A stretch of DNA of 64,000 bases from Rahnella bruchi (GCF_003614975.1 NZ_QZWI01000006.1:124001-188000); one strand, 5' to 3'; positions 1-13,226 are shown, counted from the stretch's first letter. The notes: a model not told the origin generated them from the sequence alone. Made by a program: numbers and translations.

Positions 1-41
1 CAATAATCCCGCTCTCCTCGTCATTTTTCAGACATCCTCCC

Positions 42-57
42 CCGCAAACGGTTACTA
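42..57. promoter_or_regulatory. candidate PurR operator upstream of carAB
   Basis: The 16 bases here match the palindromic PurR consensus (ACGCAAACGTTTGCGT) at 11 positions, with the left half and core GCAAACG intact and the right half degraded. In E. coli, PurR helps repress the upstream carAB promoter P1, so the location fits. The match was judged by eye and could be chance. The rest of the 1-268 stretch is AT-rich and non-coding and should hold both carAB promoters, but I could not place their -35 and -10 elements securely. Confidence 0.35.
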
Positions 58-232
58 TGCTCACTTAGACGCTATTTTTATGGCAGTCATATAGCCTTTT
101 CTCTGAGTTGTGCGAAAAGGATAGAAATATTGGTGCTTTTGGTAGACAAACGTAACTGCCATCATTAGAATGCGCGCAATTTGCCAAAAATTGGCTTTGG
201 GAGCGATTTTTGCATTGATTTAGATCTGGTTA

Positions 233-271
233 TCTGAATTAATATGCAGATATTGTGATTTATTATTCTTG
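233..271 (+). promoter_or_regulatory. tandem ARG boxes (ArgR operator) of carAB
   Basis: Two 18-bp sites, 233-250 and 254-271, fit the ARG box consensus WNTGAATWWWWATTCANW with one and two core mismatches and are separated by exactly 3 bp. That spacing is what hexameric ArgR needs to bind adjacent faces of the helix. In E. coli the same arrangement overlaps the downstream promoter P2 of carAB and gives arginine repression. The second box reaches into the carA ribosome-binding site. Confidence 0.8.
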
Positions 272-280
272 GAGGATGCT

Positions 281-1453
281 TTGATAAAGTCAGCGCTATT
301 GGTTCTGGAAGACGGAACCCAATTCCACGGTCGGGCCATCGGGGCAGAAGGGTCGGCAGTGGGGGAAGTGGTCTTCAATACGTCGATGACCGGTTATCAA
401 GAAATCCTCACTGATCCTTCCTATTCCCGCCAGATTGTCACTCTCACTTATCCCCATATCGGTAATGTCGGCACCAACGCCGCTGATGCAGAATCCTCCG
501 CAGTACACGCTCAAGGCCTGGTCATTCGCGATTTACCTCTGATTGCCAGCAACTACCGTAGTGAAGAAAACCTCTCTGATTATCTCAAGCGCAACAACAT
601 CGTTGCCATCGCCGATATTGATACCCGCAAACTGACCCGCCTGTTACGTGAAAAAGGTGCACAGAACGGCTGCATCATCGCGGGCGATTCACCGGATGCT
701 GAACTGGCGCTGCAAAAAGCCAAGGCATTCCCGGGGCTGAAAGGGATGGATCTGGCGAAAGAAGTCACCACAACAGAATCTTATAGCTGGCAACAAGGCA
801 GCTGGACGCTGGAAGGCGAGCTGCCGGAAGTGAAGAAATCTGAAGAGTTGCCATTCCATGTAGTGGCCTACGACTACGGCGCGAAACGCAATATCCTGCG
901 CATGCTGGTTGATCGCGGTTGCCGCCTGACGGTAGTTCCGGCGCAAACACCGGCAGAAGAAGTCCTGAAAATGAATCCGGACGGCATCTTCCTGTCCAAT
1001 GGTCCGGGTGACCCGGAGCCTTGCGATTATGCTATCGCGGCCATCAAAACTTTCCTCGAAACCGATATTCCGGTATTCGGCATCTGTCTCGGCCATCAGT
1101 TACTGGCTCTGGCCAGCGGCGCGAAGACAGTCAAAATGAAGCTCGGCCACCACGGTGGTAACCACCCGGTAAAAGATATCGATAAAGATATTGTAATGAT
1201 CACCGCGCAGAACCATGGTTTTGCGGTTGATGAAACCGGCCTGCCGGCTAACCTGCGTGTGACTCACAAATCACTGTTTGACCACACGGTGCAGGGGATT
1301 CATCGCACAGATAAAGCGGCATTTAGCTTCCAGGGCCATCCGGAAGCGAGTCCGGGCCCGCACGATGCGGCTCCGCTGTTCGACCACTTCATTGAACTGA
1401 TTGAAGCTTTTCGCGCTACAAATAAAAACGACGCCACTCTTATAGGCAAATAA
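281..1453 (+). CDS. carA: carbamoyl-phosphate synthase small (glutaminase) subunit
   Basis: CarA hydrolyses glutamine and passes ammonia to CarB for carbamoyl phosphate synthesis, the shared precursor of pyrimidines and arginine. The N-terminal CPSase small-chain domain is followed by a class I glutamine amidotransferase domain with the nucleophile in GICLGHQ (Cys269) and His353/Glu355 in FQGHPE. The start chosen is TTG at 281, five bases after GGAGG (271-275); it gives the N-terminus [15 protein letters not shown], matching E. coli CarA, which also uses TTG as I recall. An in-frame TTG at 269 overlaps the ribosome-binding site and is unlikely. The product is 390 residues against 382 in E. 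coli, with a slightly longer C-terminus. carB follows 17 bases later in the same operon. Confidence 0.97.
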   Translation: MIKSALLVLEDGTQFHGRAIGAEGSAVGEVVFNTSMTGYQEILTDPSYSRQIVTLTYPHIGNVGTNAADAESSAVHAQGLVIRDLPLIASNYRSEENLSDYLKRNNIVAIADIDTRKLTRLLREKGAQNGCIIAGDSPDAELALQKAKAFPGLKGMDLAKEVTTTESYSWQQGSWTLEGELPEVKKSEELPFHVVAYDYGAKRNILRMLVDRGCRLTVVPAQTPAEEVLKMNPDGIFLSNGPGDPEPCDYAIAAIKTFLETDIPVFGICLGHQLLALASGAKTVKMKLGHHGGNHPVKDIDKDIVMITAQNHGFAVDETGLPANLRVTHKSLFDHTVQGIHRTDKAAFSFQGHPEASPGPHDAAPLFDHFIELIEAFRATNKNDATLIGK

Positions 1454-1470
1454 ATCAGGAGCAAGAATAA

Positions 1471-4695
<3,225 letters not shown>

Positions 4696-4713
4696 TGGCA
4701 TAATTGCTTTATG

Positions 4714-4745
4714 AAAGGCGCGGCGAAAGCTGCGCCTTTTCTTTT
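4714..4745 (+). terminator. intrinsic terminator of carAB
   Basis: A GC-rich stem (4714-4724 with 4729-4739, one G-U pair) capped by a GAAA tetraloop is followed by a T-rich run to 4745. It lies 18 bases after the carB stop codon. Confidence 0.88.
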
Positions 4746-4818
4746 TATACGCTCAGCTTTTACCAGAAAGCCTAAAATTGCGTATGCTGAAGTAAAGCTA
4801 ATAAGACAAGAGACCTGC

Positions 4819-5373
4819 ATGATTTTAATAATTTACGCCCATCCTTATCCGCGCCATTCGCGGGCCAACCAGGGATTACTGGCGGCCGTCAGCGATTTGC
4901 CCAACGTTGAAGTGCGCTCGCTGTATGACCTTTATCCTGATTTTAATATCGATATTGCCGCTGAGCAGAAAGCGGTTGAACGTGCGGATCTGGTGGTATT
5001 TCAGCATCCTATCCAATGGTACAGCCTGCCGCCGCTGATGAAGCTGTGGATCGACAAAGTACTCGAACACGGCTGGGCTTACGGTCACGAAGGCAATGCG
5101 CTGAACGGCAAACATTGTCTGTGGGCAGTGACGACCGGTGGCAACGAGCATCATTTTGAGCTGGGCGATCATCCTGATTTTGATGTGCTGGCGCAGCCGT
5201 TGCAGGCAACTGCTATCTATTGCGGTATGCACTGGCTGCCCTATTTTGCCGTACACAACACCTTCATTTGCGATGAAGTGGCGCTGAAAGAGGCCGGTGA
5301 AGAGTATCGCCGTCGCCTGACTGCCTGTCTGAGCCTGAAAGAAGGCTGCCCGCCGGAGGTGGATTTTGGATAA
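4819..5373 (+). CDS. kefF: KefF, NAD(P)H:quinone oxidoreductase and activator of KefC
   Basis: KefF is the cytoplasmic flavodoxin-fold (YabF/DT-diaphorase) partner needed for full activity of the KefC potassium efflux system. The start at ATG 4819 gives [14 protein letters not shown], matching E. coli KefF; an in-frame ATG at 4711 lies inside the carB terminator and is rejected. The 184 residues (E. coli 176) include the family motifs [19 protein letters not shown] and LWAVTTGG near the flavin site. Its 3' end overlaps kefC by 8 bases, so the two are probably translationally coupled. In E. coli the cai and fix genes lie between carB and kefF; here the gap is only 123 bases and holds the terminator. 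Confidence 0.95.
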   Translation: MILIIYAHPYPRHSRANQGLLAAVSDLPNVEVRSLYDLYPDFNIDIAAEQKAVERADLVVFQHPIQWYSLPPLMKLWIDKVLEHGWAYGHEGNALNGKHCLWAVTTGGNEHHFELGDHPDFDVLAQPLQATAIYCGMHWLPYFAVHNTFICDEVALKEAGEEYRRRLTACLSLKEGCPPEVDFG

Positions 5374-7219
5374 CCATAACCTGATGATCGAAGGGCTGAT
5401 TTATCTTGGCTCCGCGGCGCTGTTCGTGCCGATTGCGGTAAGACTCGGGCTGGGATCTGTGCTTGGTTATCTGATTGCCGGCTGCATTATCGGTCCGTGG
5501 GGACTGAAGCTGGTCTCCGATGCAGAGTCGATTCTGACCTTTGCGGAAATCGGCGTGGTGCTGATGCTGTTTGTCATCGGGCTGGAGCTGGATCCAAAAC
5601 GGTTGTGGACGATGCGCGCCTCGGTATTTGGCGGCGGCAGCATCCAGATGGTCGGCTGTGGCGTGGTGCTTAGCGCCTTCTGTTATTTCCTCGGCCTTGA
5701 CTGGAAAATCGCGCTGCTGATTGGCCTGACGCTGGCGTTGTCCTCAACGGCGATTGCCATGCAGGCGATGAGTGAACGCAGTCTGACAGCTTCACCTATC
5801 GGGCGCAGTTCGTTTGCCGTGTTGCTGTTCCAGGATATCGCTGCGATCCCACTGGTGGCGATGATCCCGTTACTGGCAAGCACCGGTGAAGCGACCACGC
5901 TCATGAGCTTTGGTCTCTCGGCGGCAAAAGTAGCGGGCGCGCTGGTGCTGGTTATTCTGCTCGGACGCTATGTCACCCGGCCTTTGCTGCACTTTGTTGC
6001 ACGTTCCGGTATGCGCGAAGTGTTCAGTGCCGTTGCGCTGTTTCTGGTATTCGGGTTCGGTATCCTGCTGGAAATGGCCGGAATGTCGATGGCAATGGGC
6101 GCGTTTCTGGCGGGCGTATTGCTGGCGAGTTCAGAATACCGTCACGCGCTGGAAAGCGATATTCAGCCGTTCAAGGGACTGCTCCTCGGTCTGTTCTTTA
6201 TCGGTGTCGGTATGTCTATCGACTTCGGCACGCTGGTCCATCAGCCGCTTTTGATTGCCACATTACTGGTCGGGTTTATGGCGCTCAAAGCCGCGTTACT
6301 GTGGCTGATTGCGCCATGGCTGGGTGTGCCGAAAAAACAGCGTGGCCTGTTTGCCATCTTAATCGGGCAGGGCAGTGAATTTGCCTTCGTGATTTTCAGC
6401 ACGGCGCAAATGGCAGGTGTCTTGCCGGTGGAATGGTCGAAAGCCCTGACGCTGGCTGTGGCGCTTTCCATGGCGGTGACGCCGCTGCTGCTGGTACTGT
6501 CCGCGCGGCTTGAACGCAACGCGCCGAAAGATGATCGTCCGCAGGACACCATCGATGAAGAAAATGCACAGGTAATTATCGCCGGTTTCGGCCGCTTTGG
6601 TCAGATTGCCGGTCGTCTGTTACTGGCGAATAATGTACATACCGTGGTTTTGGATCACGATCCGGACCATATTGAGACGCTGCGTAAATTTGGCACCAAA
6701 GTCTTTTACGGCGATGCCACGCGCGTTGATTTGCTGGAATCGGCAGGTGCGGCGCAGGCTAAAGTGCTGATTAATGCCATTGATGATGTGGAAGCAAACC
6801 TTCAGCTGACGGCGCTGGCAAAAGAGCATTTCCCAAATCTTAAAGTGATCGCCCGTGCCCGTGACGTTGACCACTGGTATCAGCTGCGTCAGTTAGGTGT
6901 GGAAGCACCTGAGCGTGAACTGTTCGAAGGATCCTTGCGCGTCGGTCGTGACGTTCTGGAAGCACTGGGACTGGACGCCTATGAGGCACGCGAGAAAGCC
7001 GATTTGTTCCGCCGCTATAACCTGAAAATGCTGGAAGCGACTATCGAGAATTATGAAGATACCGAATTCCGCATTGCCAGTATGCAGCGTGCGAAAGATA
7101 TGCTGACGGCGGCGATTGAGCAGGATCAGGTGCGTCTGGCTTCCGGTCAGCAGCAGGGCTGGCGAGGCAGTATTGACGGAAAAGCCCCGGAGAATGAGGT
7201 GATAGAAGCGAAGGGGTAA
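5366..7219 (+). CDS. kefC: glutathione-regulated potassium-efflux antiporter KefC
   Basis: KefC exports K+ in exchange for H+ when glutathione adducts of toxic electrophiles form, acidifying the cytoplasm to protect the cell. The first about 380 residues are a CPA2 monovalent cation:proton antiporter membrane domain. A soluble RCK/KTN domain starts near residue 395 with the dinucleotide-binding motif [15 protein letters not shown], and includes [14 protein letters not shown] and YGDATR. The C-terminal tail is acidic and variable. The start is TTG at 5366 with GGAGG at 5355-5359; this reads [19 protein letters not shown], aligned with E. coli [18 protein letters not shown]. It has 617 residues against 620. 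It overlaps kefF by 8 bases. Confidence 0.96.
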   Translation: MDNHNLMIEGLIYLGSAALFVPIAVRLGLGSVLGYLIAGCIIGPWGLKLVSDAESILTFAEIGVVLMLFVIGLELDPKRLWTMRASVFGGGSIQMVGCGVVLSAFCYFLGLDWKIALLIGLTLALSSTAIAMQAMSERSLTASPIGRSSFAVLLFQDIAAIPLVAMIPLLASTGEATTLMSFGLSAAKVAGALVLVILLGRYVTRPLLHFVARSGMREVFSAVALFLVFGFGILLEMAGMSMAMGAFLAGVLLASSEYRHALESDIQPFKGLLLGLFFIGVGMSIDFGTLVHQPLLIATLLVGFMALKAALLWLIAPWLGVPKKQRGLFAILIGQGSEFAFVIFSTAQMAGVLPVEWSKALTLAVALSMAVTPLLLVLSARLERNAPKDDRPQDTIDEENAQVIIAGFGRFGQIAGRLLLANNVHTVVLDHDPDHIETLRKFGTKVFYGDATRVDLLESAGAAQAKVLINAIDDVEANLQLTALAKEHFPNLKVIARARDVDHWYQLRQLGVEAPERELFEGSLRVGRDVLEALGLDAYEAREKADLFRRYNLKMLEATIENYEDTEFRIASMQRAKDMLTAAIEQDQVRLASGQQQGWRGSIDGKAPENEVIEAKG

Positions 7220-7234
7220 ACAGACTCAAAACTG

Positions 7235-7266
7235 AAAGCCGGTGCCTGATGCACCGGTTTTTTCTT
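7235..7266 (+). terminator. intrinsic terminator of kefFC
   Basis: The stem CCGGTGC (7239-7245) pairs with GCACCGG (7251-7257) around a 5-base loop, with flanking A/T pairs, and is followed by a run of T to 7263 and further. It lies 15 bases past the kefC stop and just before the end of the oppositely oriented exporter gene, so it may serve both strands. Confidence 0.85.
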
Positions 7267-7273
7267 TCTGAAC

Positions 7274-7888
7274 TTAGCTAAGCGCGACTTTAATACCTAA
7301 ACCAATCAGTACGCCACCCAGCAGCTTATCGATAATTTTCTGCGCTTTTGCCAGACCGCGACGCACTGGCGGGCTCTGGATCAGTAACGCCAGTGACGGC
7401 CACCAGATTGCAGACAGGCCGACGATAATCGAGGCATACCACAGCTTTTCACCGACGGTGGAGTTGATCTGCAAAACCTGAGTGAACATCGCCAGAAAGA
7501 ACAGCGTTGCCTTAGGATTGAGCAGATTACACAGATAGCCTTGCACGAAAGCTGTACGCAATTTCACCTGCTGCGGTTCCAGACCGTCGAGATTCATCTT
7601 GCTGTTGCTGCGAGAGAAGAGCGCCTGAATGCCGACCCAAATCAGGTATGCCGCACCAACGTATTTCAGCAAATCGAACAACCACGGCGTTGTGGTGATC
7701 ACCACCGCCAGACCGGCCACGCAGTACGACATGTGCGTGATCACACCGCAGATGACACCCAGTGACGTCATGAGTGCTGCCATGCGGGGATAGCGGGCTG
7801 CATTTTTGATGACCAGAAAGAAGTCAGGGCCGGGAGAAAGCATGCCGAGGAAGGCGATACTGGCAACAAAAAGGGTGGTTTCAAGCAT
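7274..7888 (-). CDS. LysE/RhtB-family amino-acid exporter
   Basis: This is a predicted inner-membrane exporter of amino acids or derivatives. The 204 residues form about six hydrophobic segments and carry the family signature SPGPDFFLV near the N-terminus and the NLLNPKATLFF motif in the middle, as in RhtB, RhtC and LysE. The substrate cannot be read from the sequence; N-terminally it resembles RhtC (threonine) most. The start is ATG at 7888; a TTG at 7906 would add six residues. The gene points away from folA and converges on kefC. E. coli K-12 has no gene here, so this is either a lineage insertion or a loss in E. coli. Confidence 0.85.
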   Translation of the reverse strand: MLETTLFVASIAFLGMLSPGPDFFLVIKNAARYPRMAALMTSLGVICGVITHMSYCVAGLAVVITTTPWLFDLLKYVGAAYLIWVGIQALFSRSNSKMNLDGLEPQQVKLRTAFVQGYLCNLLNPKATLFFLAMFTQVLQINSTVGEKLWYASIIVGLSAIWWPSLALLIQSPPVRRGLAKAQKIIDKLLGGVLIGLGIKVALS

Positions 7889-7986
7889 GAAAATAACCGT
7901 CGTCAATGTTCAGAACAAAAGAAGGCGGCATGATACGCCAATCCCCGGCAAGTTAAATCACTCTTATTGCTTTTTTTGCAGGCAAC

Positions 7987-8165
7987 TATAATGATCTGTA
8001 CCGTAAACGCCCCGGTGTGTAAGGGTTGTTGTACAGCGTGGATGAACAATGCGAGCAGGAAAGATAGGGTTCAGCATTTTCGACTGGATTAGGGCGAAAG
8101 CTTCCTGCTTATGACCGCCCTTTACCGCCTGAGCTGGTACTTTTGACGGGGAATATCCCGGCAGA
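7987..8165 (+). other. non-coding stretch upstream of folA with paired segments
   Basis: About 400 bases separate the exporter start from folA and hold no recognisable gene. A perfect -10 hexamer TATAAT lies at 7987-7992 without a good -35 at standard spacing. Downstream are several complementary segments: 7998-8002 with 8136-8140, 8054-8061 with 8102-8109, and 8091-8096 with 8116-8121 (the last two compete). A 33-codon open frame from ATG 7991 has no ribosome-binding site. It could be a structured leader, a small RNA, or chance pairing. Confidence 0.3.
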
Positions 8166-8207
8166 GTTAAAGCTCTCTTATATCTTTGTAAAGCGCAGGT
8201 CTTCCTA

Positions 8208-8236
8208 TCGACGGCTGATAGGGCTTTCCGTATAGT
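8208..8236 (+). promoter_or_regulatory. candidate folA promoter
   Basis: TCGACG (8208-8213) and TATAGT (8231-8236) are separated by exactly 17 bases, giving 4/6 and 5/6 matches to the sigma-70 hexamers. Transcription would start near 8243, about 48 bases before the folA ATG. A 6-bp inverted repeat (8204-8209 with 8217-8222) overlaps the -35 element. Confidence 0.5.
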
Positions 8237-8290
8237 GTCAGCTCTTTTTTCGGGTCACGCACCAATTCCTTTTCTACACAGGGCTTCACA

Positions 8291-8776
8291 ATGATTATTA
8301 GCCTGATCGCCGCACTGGCGACCGATCGCGTTATTGGCATGGAAAACGCTATGCCTTGGCATTTACCCGGTGATCTGGCCTGGTTCAAGCGTAATACGCT
8401 TAACAAACCTGTCATCATGGGACGCAAGACGTTTGAGTCAATCGGACGCCCTTTGCCTGGCCGGCTGAATATCGTCATCAGCTCTAAAGCGGGCGAGCAT
8501 GAAGGCGTGACCTGGGTAACGTCTGTTGACGCTGCGCTGGCTGCTGCCGGTGATGTGGAAGAAGTGATGGTAATGGGTGGAGGCCGCGTCTACGAACAGA
8601 TGCTGCCAAAAGCTAACCGTTTATATCTGACTCACATCGATGCAGAAGTGGAAGGCGACACGCATTTCCCTGATTACGAGCCGGATGACTGGGAGAGCAC
8701 GTTCAGCGAATTCCATGATGCGGATGAGCAAAACTCGCACGGTTATTGCTTCGAAATTCTTGATCGTCGCGCCTGA
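8291..8776 (+). CDS. folA: dihydrofolate reductase
   Basis: FolA reduces dihydrofolate to tetrahydrofolate with NADPH and is the target of trimethoprim. The 161 residues (E. coli 159) start at ATG 8291 and read [23 protein letters not shown], with one extra Ile after the start, so the catalytic acid in PGDLAWFKR is Asp28 rather than Asp27. The NADPH motif [15 protein letters not shown] and the GGGRVYEQ segment are intact, and the C-terminal half ([20 protein letters not shown]) is almost identical to E. coli. I saw no change typical of trimethoprim-resistant alleles, but did not check each position. A candidate promoter lies just upstream. Confidence 0.98.
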   Translation: MIISLIAALATDRVIGMENAMPWHLPGDLAWFKRNTLNKPVIMGRKTFESIGRPLPGRLNIVISSKAGEHEGVTWVTSVDAALAAAGDVEEVMVMGGGRVYEQMLPKANRLYLTHIDAEVEGDTHFPDYEPDDWESTFSEFHDADEQNSHGYCFEILDRRA

Positions 8777-8795
8777 TCCCATGGCCACATGGGAT
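8776..8795. repeat. perfect 8-bp inverted repeat after folA
   Basis: ATCCCATG (8776-8783) and CATGGGAT (8788-8795) flank a 4-base loop. The repeat begins at the last base of the folA stop codon and is followed 10 bases later by the folA/apaH terminator. It lacks its own T-run, so it is probably an mRNA-stabilising or processing hairpin rather than a terminator. Confidence 0.6.
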
Positions 8796-8805
8796 ATGTG
8801 ACAAT

Positions 8806-8834
8806 AAAAAGGCACCCTTCGCAGGTGCCTTTTT
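8806..8834. terminator. bidirectional terminator between folA and apaH
   Basis: AAAAAGGCACC (8806-8816) pairs perfectly with GGTGCCTTTTT (8824-8834) around a 7-base loop. The A-run and T-run on either side make it a symmetrical intrinsic terminator serving the converging folA and apaH transcripts. Confidence 0.92.
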
Positions 8835-8858
8835 GCTATCTGATTGCCTGCGATTGAG

Positions 8859-9713
8859 CTAAATCGCTTTCGGGATCTCAGAATGCTCTTTTTCACTGTG
8901 ACGGTTTGACGGTTGCGTGAAGTAGGTTTTATCTTCCCAGCGTAACATTGTCAGATCGCCACCCCAGCAGCAGCCGGTATCGAGTGCATAGATGCCTTCC
9001 GGCGCGCCTTTTCCTTCCAGCGATGCCCAGTGACCAAACGCAATGCTATAACCCGCTTCCTGCACGGGACCAGGAATATCAAACCAGGGTTTGAGGGGCT
9101 TTGGCGCGCTTTCCGGCACATCTTTGCAAATCATATCCAGCTGACCGTTAGGGAAACAGTAGCGCATACGGGTAAAAGCGTTGGTACTGAAACGCAGGCG
9201 TGCCAGGCCGGAAAGCTCCGGATGCCAGTTGTTGGGCATATCGCCATACATCGCATCCAGAAACAGCGGATAGGTATCGCTGCTCAGCACAGATTCCACT
9301 TCACGTGCACACATCTGTGCCGTTTCGAGATCCCACTGTGGCGTGATGCCAGCATGTGCCATAACCAGCTTCAGATCCTCGTCTACCTGCAGCACCGGCT
9401 GGCGTCGCAGCCAGTTGATGAGCTCATCAGCATCCTCGGCTTCAAGCAAGGGCGTGATGCGATCTTTCGGTTTGTTAAAGCTGATACCCGCGTAAACCGC
9501 CAGCAGATGCAAATCATGGTTACCGAGCACCATGCGCACCGAATCGCCCAAACCGCTGACAAAACGCAGCACTTCGAGGGAGGACGGGCCGCGTGCAACC
9601 AGATCACCTGTTAACCACAGGACATCATTTTGCGGATCAAAATCCACCTGCGCCAATAGCGCCTTGAGTTCATCGATGCAACCGTGAACATCACCAATAA
9701 GATATGTCGACAT
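8859..9713 (-). CDS. apaH: symmetrical diadenosine tetraphosphatase
   Basis: ApaH hydrolyses Ap4A to two ADP and also removes Np4 caps from RNA. It is a metallophosphatase of the PPP family; the metal-binding motifs appear in order as GDVHGC (residues 7-12), [17 protein letters not shown], and a distal histidine in [11 protein letters not shown]. The 284 residues start at ATG 9713 ([11 protein letters not shown]) and are close to the 280 of E. coli, with a divergent C-terminal tail. It is the last gene of the minus-strand run lptD-surA-pdxA-rsmA-apaG-apaH, with only 5 bases between apaG and apaH, as in E. coli. Confidence 0.97.
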   Translation of the reverse strand: MSTYLIGDVHGCIDELKALLAQVDFDPQNDVLWLTGDLVARGPSSLEVLRFVSGLGDSVRMVLGNHDLHLLAVYAGISFNKPKDRITPLLEAEDADELINWLRRQPVLQVDEDLKLVMAHAGITPQWDLETAQMCAREVESVLSSDTYPLFLDAMYGDMPNNWHPELSGLARLRFSTNAFTRMRYCFPNGQLDMICKDVPESAPKPLKPWFDIPGPVQEAGYSIAFGHWASLEGKGAPEGIYALDTGCCWGGDLTMLRWEDKTYFTQPSNRHSEKEHSEIPKAI

Positions 9714-9718
9714 GAGGA

Positions 9719-10096
9719 TTAATTTATCAGCGTAGGGATGGCGAGGCGGAAGACCGGAACGGGCACACGGAAGGCTTCACCGTCTTGTGCGACCATTTCA
9801 TAATGGCCTTCCATCGTGCCCAGCGGCGTTTCTAAAATCGCGCCGCTGGTATAGTGAAATTCATTGCCCGGCAGGATCAACGGCTGTTCACCGATAACCC
9901 CTTCGCCCTGGACTTCAGTCTGGCGGCCGTTACTGTTGGTAATCAGCCAGTAACGGCGAAGCAGTTGCACATTAAAACGCCCCAGATTGCGGATGGTGAT
10001 GGTGTAAGCGAAGACAAAACGTTCTTCTTCCGGTATCGACTGTGACTCAACGTAGATACTTTGCACCTGAACACAAACGCGGGGCGAATTAAGCAT
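9719..10096 (-). CDS. apaG: ApaG, Co2+/Mg2+ efflux-associated protein of unknown activity
   Basis: ApaG is a single-domain beta-sandwich (DUF525) protein of about 125 residues. Genetic data in Salmonella link it to cobalt resistance and magnesium flux, but its biochemical role is not settled. The product reads [20 protein letters not shown] and keeps the hallmark QVQGEG/EVQGEGV and [12 protein letters not shown] segments. It sits 4 bases after rsmA and 5 before apaH in the conserved operon. Confidence 0.95.
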   Translation of the reverse strand: MLNSPRVCVQVQSIYVESQSIPEEERFVFAYTITIRNLGRFNVQLLRRYWLITNSNGRQTEVQGEGVIGEQPLILPGNEFHYTSGAILETPLGTMEGHYEMVAQDGEAFRVPVPVFRLAIPTLIN

Positions 10097-10100
10097 AACG

Positions 10101-10928
10101 CTACTCCTGAGGTTCCGGGGTTTTAGGTCGTGTAGACAACCAGTTAGCCAGTTTACAGTATTGCTCTACAGAAATATTTTCAGCACGCATGCTGAGATCT
10201 AAGCCCAGTTCGGTCATTTGTTCAGGTGTGAACAGGTGGCCAAGGCTGTTGCGTACTGTTTTACGACGCTGGTTGAACGCATCGGTGGTCAGACGGCTGA
10301 GAACGCGAATGTCCGGTACCGGATACGGGATCACTTCATGCGGCACTAAACGTACCACAGCGGATTCCACTTTAGGTGCCGGTGTGAAGGATTCGGGTGG
10401 AACTTCCAGAACCGGGATCACGTTGCAATAATATTGCGCCATCACTGTTAAACGACCATACGCCTTGCTGTTCGGGCCTGCAACCAGACGGTTTACCACT
10501 TCCTTCTGCAACATAAAGTGCATGTCTTTGATGGCGCTGGTATAGGTGAACAAATGGAACATCAGCGGCGTAGAGATGTTGTACGGCAGGTTACCAAAGA
10601 CGCGCAGTGGCTGGCCGAGTTCTTCAGACAGTTCGCCGAAATTGATTTTCATCGCGTCAGACTGAATGACACGTAATTTGCCCTGATACTTAGGGTTATT
10701 TTCCAGACGCGTTGCCAGATCACGGTCGAGTTCGATAACCGTCATGCTGTCCAGGCGTGAAGCGACAGGCTCAGTTAATGCCGCCAGACCCGGACCGATT
10801 TCAACGACAGCCTCGCCCGGCATAGGGTGAATGGCCGATACGATGCTGTCGATAACAAACTGATCGGTTAAGAAGTTTTGCCCAAAACGTTTACGGGCAA
10901 AGTGACCTTGGTGGACTCTACTATTCAT
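10101..10928 (-). CDS. rsmA: 16S rRNA (adenine1518/1519-N6)-dimethyltransferase
   Basis: RsmA (KsgA) dimethylates two adjacent adenines in the last loop of 16S rRNA late in 30S assembly; loss gives kasugamycin resistance. The 275 residues (E. coli 273) show the SAM-binding motif [15 protein letters not shown] near residue 42 and the catalytic motif NLPYNIS near 112, then the small helical C-terminal domain with the [11 protein letters not shown] segment. The start at ATG 10928 is 5 bases from the pdxA end, keeping the operon continuous. Confidence 0.98.
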   Translation of the reverse strand: MNSRVHQGHFARKRFGQNFLTDQFVIDSIVSAIHPMPGEAVVEIGPGLAALTEPVASRLDSMTVIELDRDLATRLENNPKYQGKLRVIQSDAMKINFGELSEELGQPLRVFGNLPYNISTPLMFHLFTYTSAIKDMHFMLQKEVVNRLVAGPNSKAYGRLTVMAQYYCNVIPVLEVPPESFTPAPKVESAVVRLVPHEVIPYPVPDIRVLSRLTTDAFNQRRKTVRNSLGHLFTPEQMTELGLDLSMRAENISVEQYCKLANWLSTRPKTPEPQE

Positions 10929-10933
10929 TGTTG

Positions 10934-11947
10934 TTATTTATCGTTGCTGTTATTTGCCATGTGAATGGCGAGATTTATTGCTGTCTTGAAACTGCCCGCA
11001 TCGGCGGTGCCGGTGGCGGCGAGTTCAAGGGCGGTACCGTGATCAACGGAAGTCCGGATAAAAGGCAGGCCGAGCGTGATATTCACTGCGCGACCGAATC
11101 CCTGATATTTTAGCACCGGAAGGCCCTGATCGTGATACATCGATAAAACAGCATCGGCATGTTGCAGATATTTAGGCTGGAATAACGTATCAGCGGGCAA
11201 CGGGCCGATGAGATTCATCCCTTGCTGGCGCAGTTCGTCCAGTGCAGGAATGATAATGTCGATCTCTTCGTGCCCCATGTGGCCACCTTCGCCAGCATGT
11301 GGATTCAGGCCACACACATAAATTTGCGGCTCGGTAATACCAAATTTGGTTTTCAGATCATGATGCAAAATGGTGATGACTTCGTGCAGGCAATCTCGGG
11401 TAATTGCACCCGGCACCGCCAGTAAAGGCAAATGCGTCGTCGCCAGCGCCACGCGCAATTCTTCGGTTGCCAGCATCATCACAACGCGGTTGCAATGGCT
11501 GCGGTCGGCAAAGAATTCAGTGTGGCCGATGAAGGGAATACCTGCATCGTTGATAATACTTTTTTGAACGGGACCGGTAATTAGTGCGGAGAATTCACCG
11601 CTGATGGCACCATCGCAGGCACGTGCCAGTGTCTCTACCACGTAGGACGCATTGGCGACATCCAGCTTACCGGCAGTCACAGGCACCGCGAGCTTAACCG
11701 GCATTACGGTCAGTGTGCCTGCAGCCTGAGGCTCCGGCTGGCGATCTTGCTGATACTCACGCAACTGAATACTCAGGCCCAGTTTCTCAGCACGTTCAAG
11801 TAGCAGGGCCGGATCGGCACATACCACTAACTCAACAGGCCATGCCTGCTGAGCCAGAGCAAGTACCAGATCCGGCCCAACCCCGGCTGGCTCGCCGGGG
11901 GTGATGACCACAGATTTTGTCACGGAAGAATTATTTTCCATTACCAT
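10934..11947 (-). CDS. pdxA: 4-hydroxythreonine-4-phosphate dehydrogenase
   Basis: PdxA oxidises 4-phosphohydroxy-L-threonine with NAD(P)+ in the DXP-dependent pathway to pyridoxal 5'-phosphate. The family motifs are [12 protein letters not shown] at the N-terminus, [26 protein letters not shown] and [12 protein letters not shown]; the conserved histidines that bind the divalent metal lie in the last three. Two in-frame starts exist, ATG 11947 and ATG 11941; both overlap the surA stop (by 17 or 11 bases), pointing to translational coupling. The 335-337 residues compare with 329 in E. coli, with a longer linker near residue 65. Confidence 0.97.
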   Translation of the reverse strand: MVMENNSSVTKSVVITPGEPAGVGPDLVLALAQQAWPVELVVCADPALLLERAEKLGLSIQLREYQQDRQPEPQAAGTLTVMPVKLAVPVTAGKLDVANASYVVETLARACDGAISGEFSALITGPVQKSIINDAGIPFIGHTEFFADRSHCNRVVMMLATEELRVALATTHLPLLAVPGAITRDCLHEVITILHHDLKTKFGITEPQIYVCGLNPHAGEGGHMGHEEIDIIIPALDELRQQGMNLIGPLPADTLFQPKYLQHADAVLSMYHDQGLPVLKYQGFGRAVNITLGLPFIRTSVDHGTALELAATGTADAGSFKTAINLAIHMANNSNDK

Positions 11948-13226
11948 CCATAATTTTCACATACGCTTCAGCACGTTGTTCCTGCATCCACGTCTGCGCT
12001 TCTTCTGCAAATTTGCGGTTGAACAGCATTCGGTAAGCACGTTCTTTTTGCGCTGCATCAGTTTTGTCAACCTGACGGGTGTCGATCAATTGGATCAGAT
12101 GCCAGCCGAACGAAGAGTGGACCGGTGCGCTCATTTCGCCTTTTTTCAGGTTCATCAGTGCATCACGGAACGCCGGATCGTACATGTCTGCTGAAGCCCA
12201 GCCTAAATCGCCGCCCTGAATGGCAGAACCCGGATCCTGAGAAATCTGTTTGGCTTCATCAGCGAAGGTTGCTTTACCGCTCTTAATATCGGCTGCCACT
12301 TGTTCCAGTTTTGCACGCGCCTGTGCATCGGTCATCACCACTGAAGGTTTCAGCAGGATGTGACGGGCATGTACTTCGGTTACGGAAACAGTTTTGTTAT
12401 CGCCACGGATATCGTTCACTTTCAGAATATGGAAGCCTACGCCTGAACGGATCGGGCCGATAACCTGACCTTTCTGCGCGGTGCTTAACGCCTGTGCAAA
12501 CAGGGAAGGCAGTTCCTGCAATTTGCCCCAACCCATATTGCCGCCTTTCAGCGCCTGGGAGTCAGCCGAATAGGTGATCGCCAGTTTGCCGAAATCCGCG
12601 CCATTGTTCAGATCAGAGACGATTTTTTTCGCCAGCTGTTCTGCAGAATCAACTTGATCCTGACTTGGGTTTTCTGGCAATGGCAACAGGATATGGCTGA
12701 GGTTGAATTCAGCACCGCTGCCGTTTTGCGCAGCTACCTGTTTGGACAGCTGATCCACTTCCTGAGGCAGGATAGTGACGCGACGACGTACTTCGCTGTT
12801 ACGCACTTCACTGATGATCATTTCCTTGCGGATCTGCGCACGGTAGGTGTTGTAGTTCATACCGTCATAAGCCAGACGACTACGAAGCTGATCAACTGAA
12901 ATGTTGTTCTGCTGGGCGATACTGGCAATGGCTTTATCCACATCCTGATCGGTTGGCGTGATCCCCATACGGGTCGCCATCTGTAGCTGGATCTGATCCA
13001 TGATCAAACGGTCGAGGATCTGGTGACGCAACGTTGCATCATCTGGCAACTGTTGTTTCGCCTGCTGAGCCTGCTGTTTGACGGAGTTAAACAGACTATC
13101 TACGTCACTTTGCAATACGACGCCGTTGTTCACGACGGCAGCAACTTTATCAACTTCCTGAGGGGCAGCAAACGCAGTGCTGGCACAAAGCGTCACGCCG
13201 AGGAGAAGTGTTCTCCAGTTCTTCAT
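11931..13226 (-). CDS. surA: periplasmic peptidyl-prolyl isomerase and outer-membrane protein chaperone
   Basis: SurA escorts unfolded beta-barrel proteins, including LptD, across the periplasm to the BAM complex. The N-terminus has a clear signal peptide with cleavage likely after CASTAFA (mature AAPQEVDK). It is followed by a helical N-domain, two parvulin-type isomerase repeats (about residues 172-275 and 284-385, with LSHILL and RHILLKP at their starts and GGxxGW motifs in both) and a C-terminal helix. The 431 residues compare with 428 in E. coli. It follows lptD, its main client, on the same strand, with a 125-base gap that holds a strong hairpin. Confidence 0.97.
   Translation of the reverse strand: MKNWRTLLLGVTLCASTAFAAPQEVDKVAAVVNNGVVLQSDVDSLFNSVKQQAQQAKQQLPDDATLRHQILDRLIMDQIQLQMATRMGITPTDQDVDKAIASIAQQNNISVDQLRSRLAYDGMNYNTYRAQIRKEMIISEVRNSEVRRRVTILPQEVDQLSKQVAAQNGSGAEFNLSHILLPLPENPSQDQVDSAEQLAKKIVSDLNNGADFGKLAITYSADSQALKGGNMGWGKLQELPSLFAQALSTAQKGQVIGPIRSGVGFHILKVNDIRGDNKTVSVTEVHARHILLKPSVVMTDAQARAKLEQVAADIKSGKATFADEAKQISQDPGSAIQGGDLGWASADMYDPAFRDALMNLKKGEMSAPVHSSFGWHLIQLIDTRQVDKTDAAQKERAYRMLFNRKFAEEAQTWMQEQRAEAYVKIMDGNGK

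Noticed and set aside
4711-4818. N-terminal extension of kefF
   Set aside because: The ATG lies in the carB terminator hairpin and the extra residues are not part of KefF.
7991-8092. 33-codon Cys-rich frame upstream of folA
   Set aside because: No ribosome-binding site and its ATG overlaps the possible -10 hexamer.
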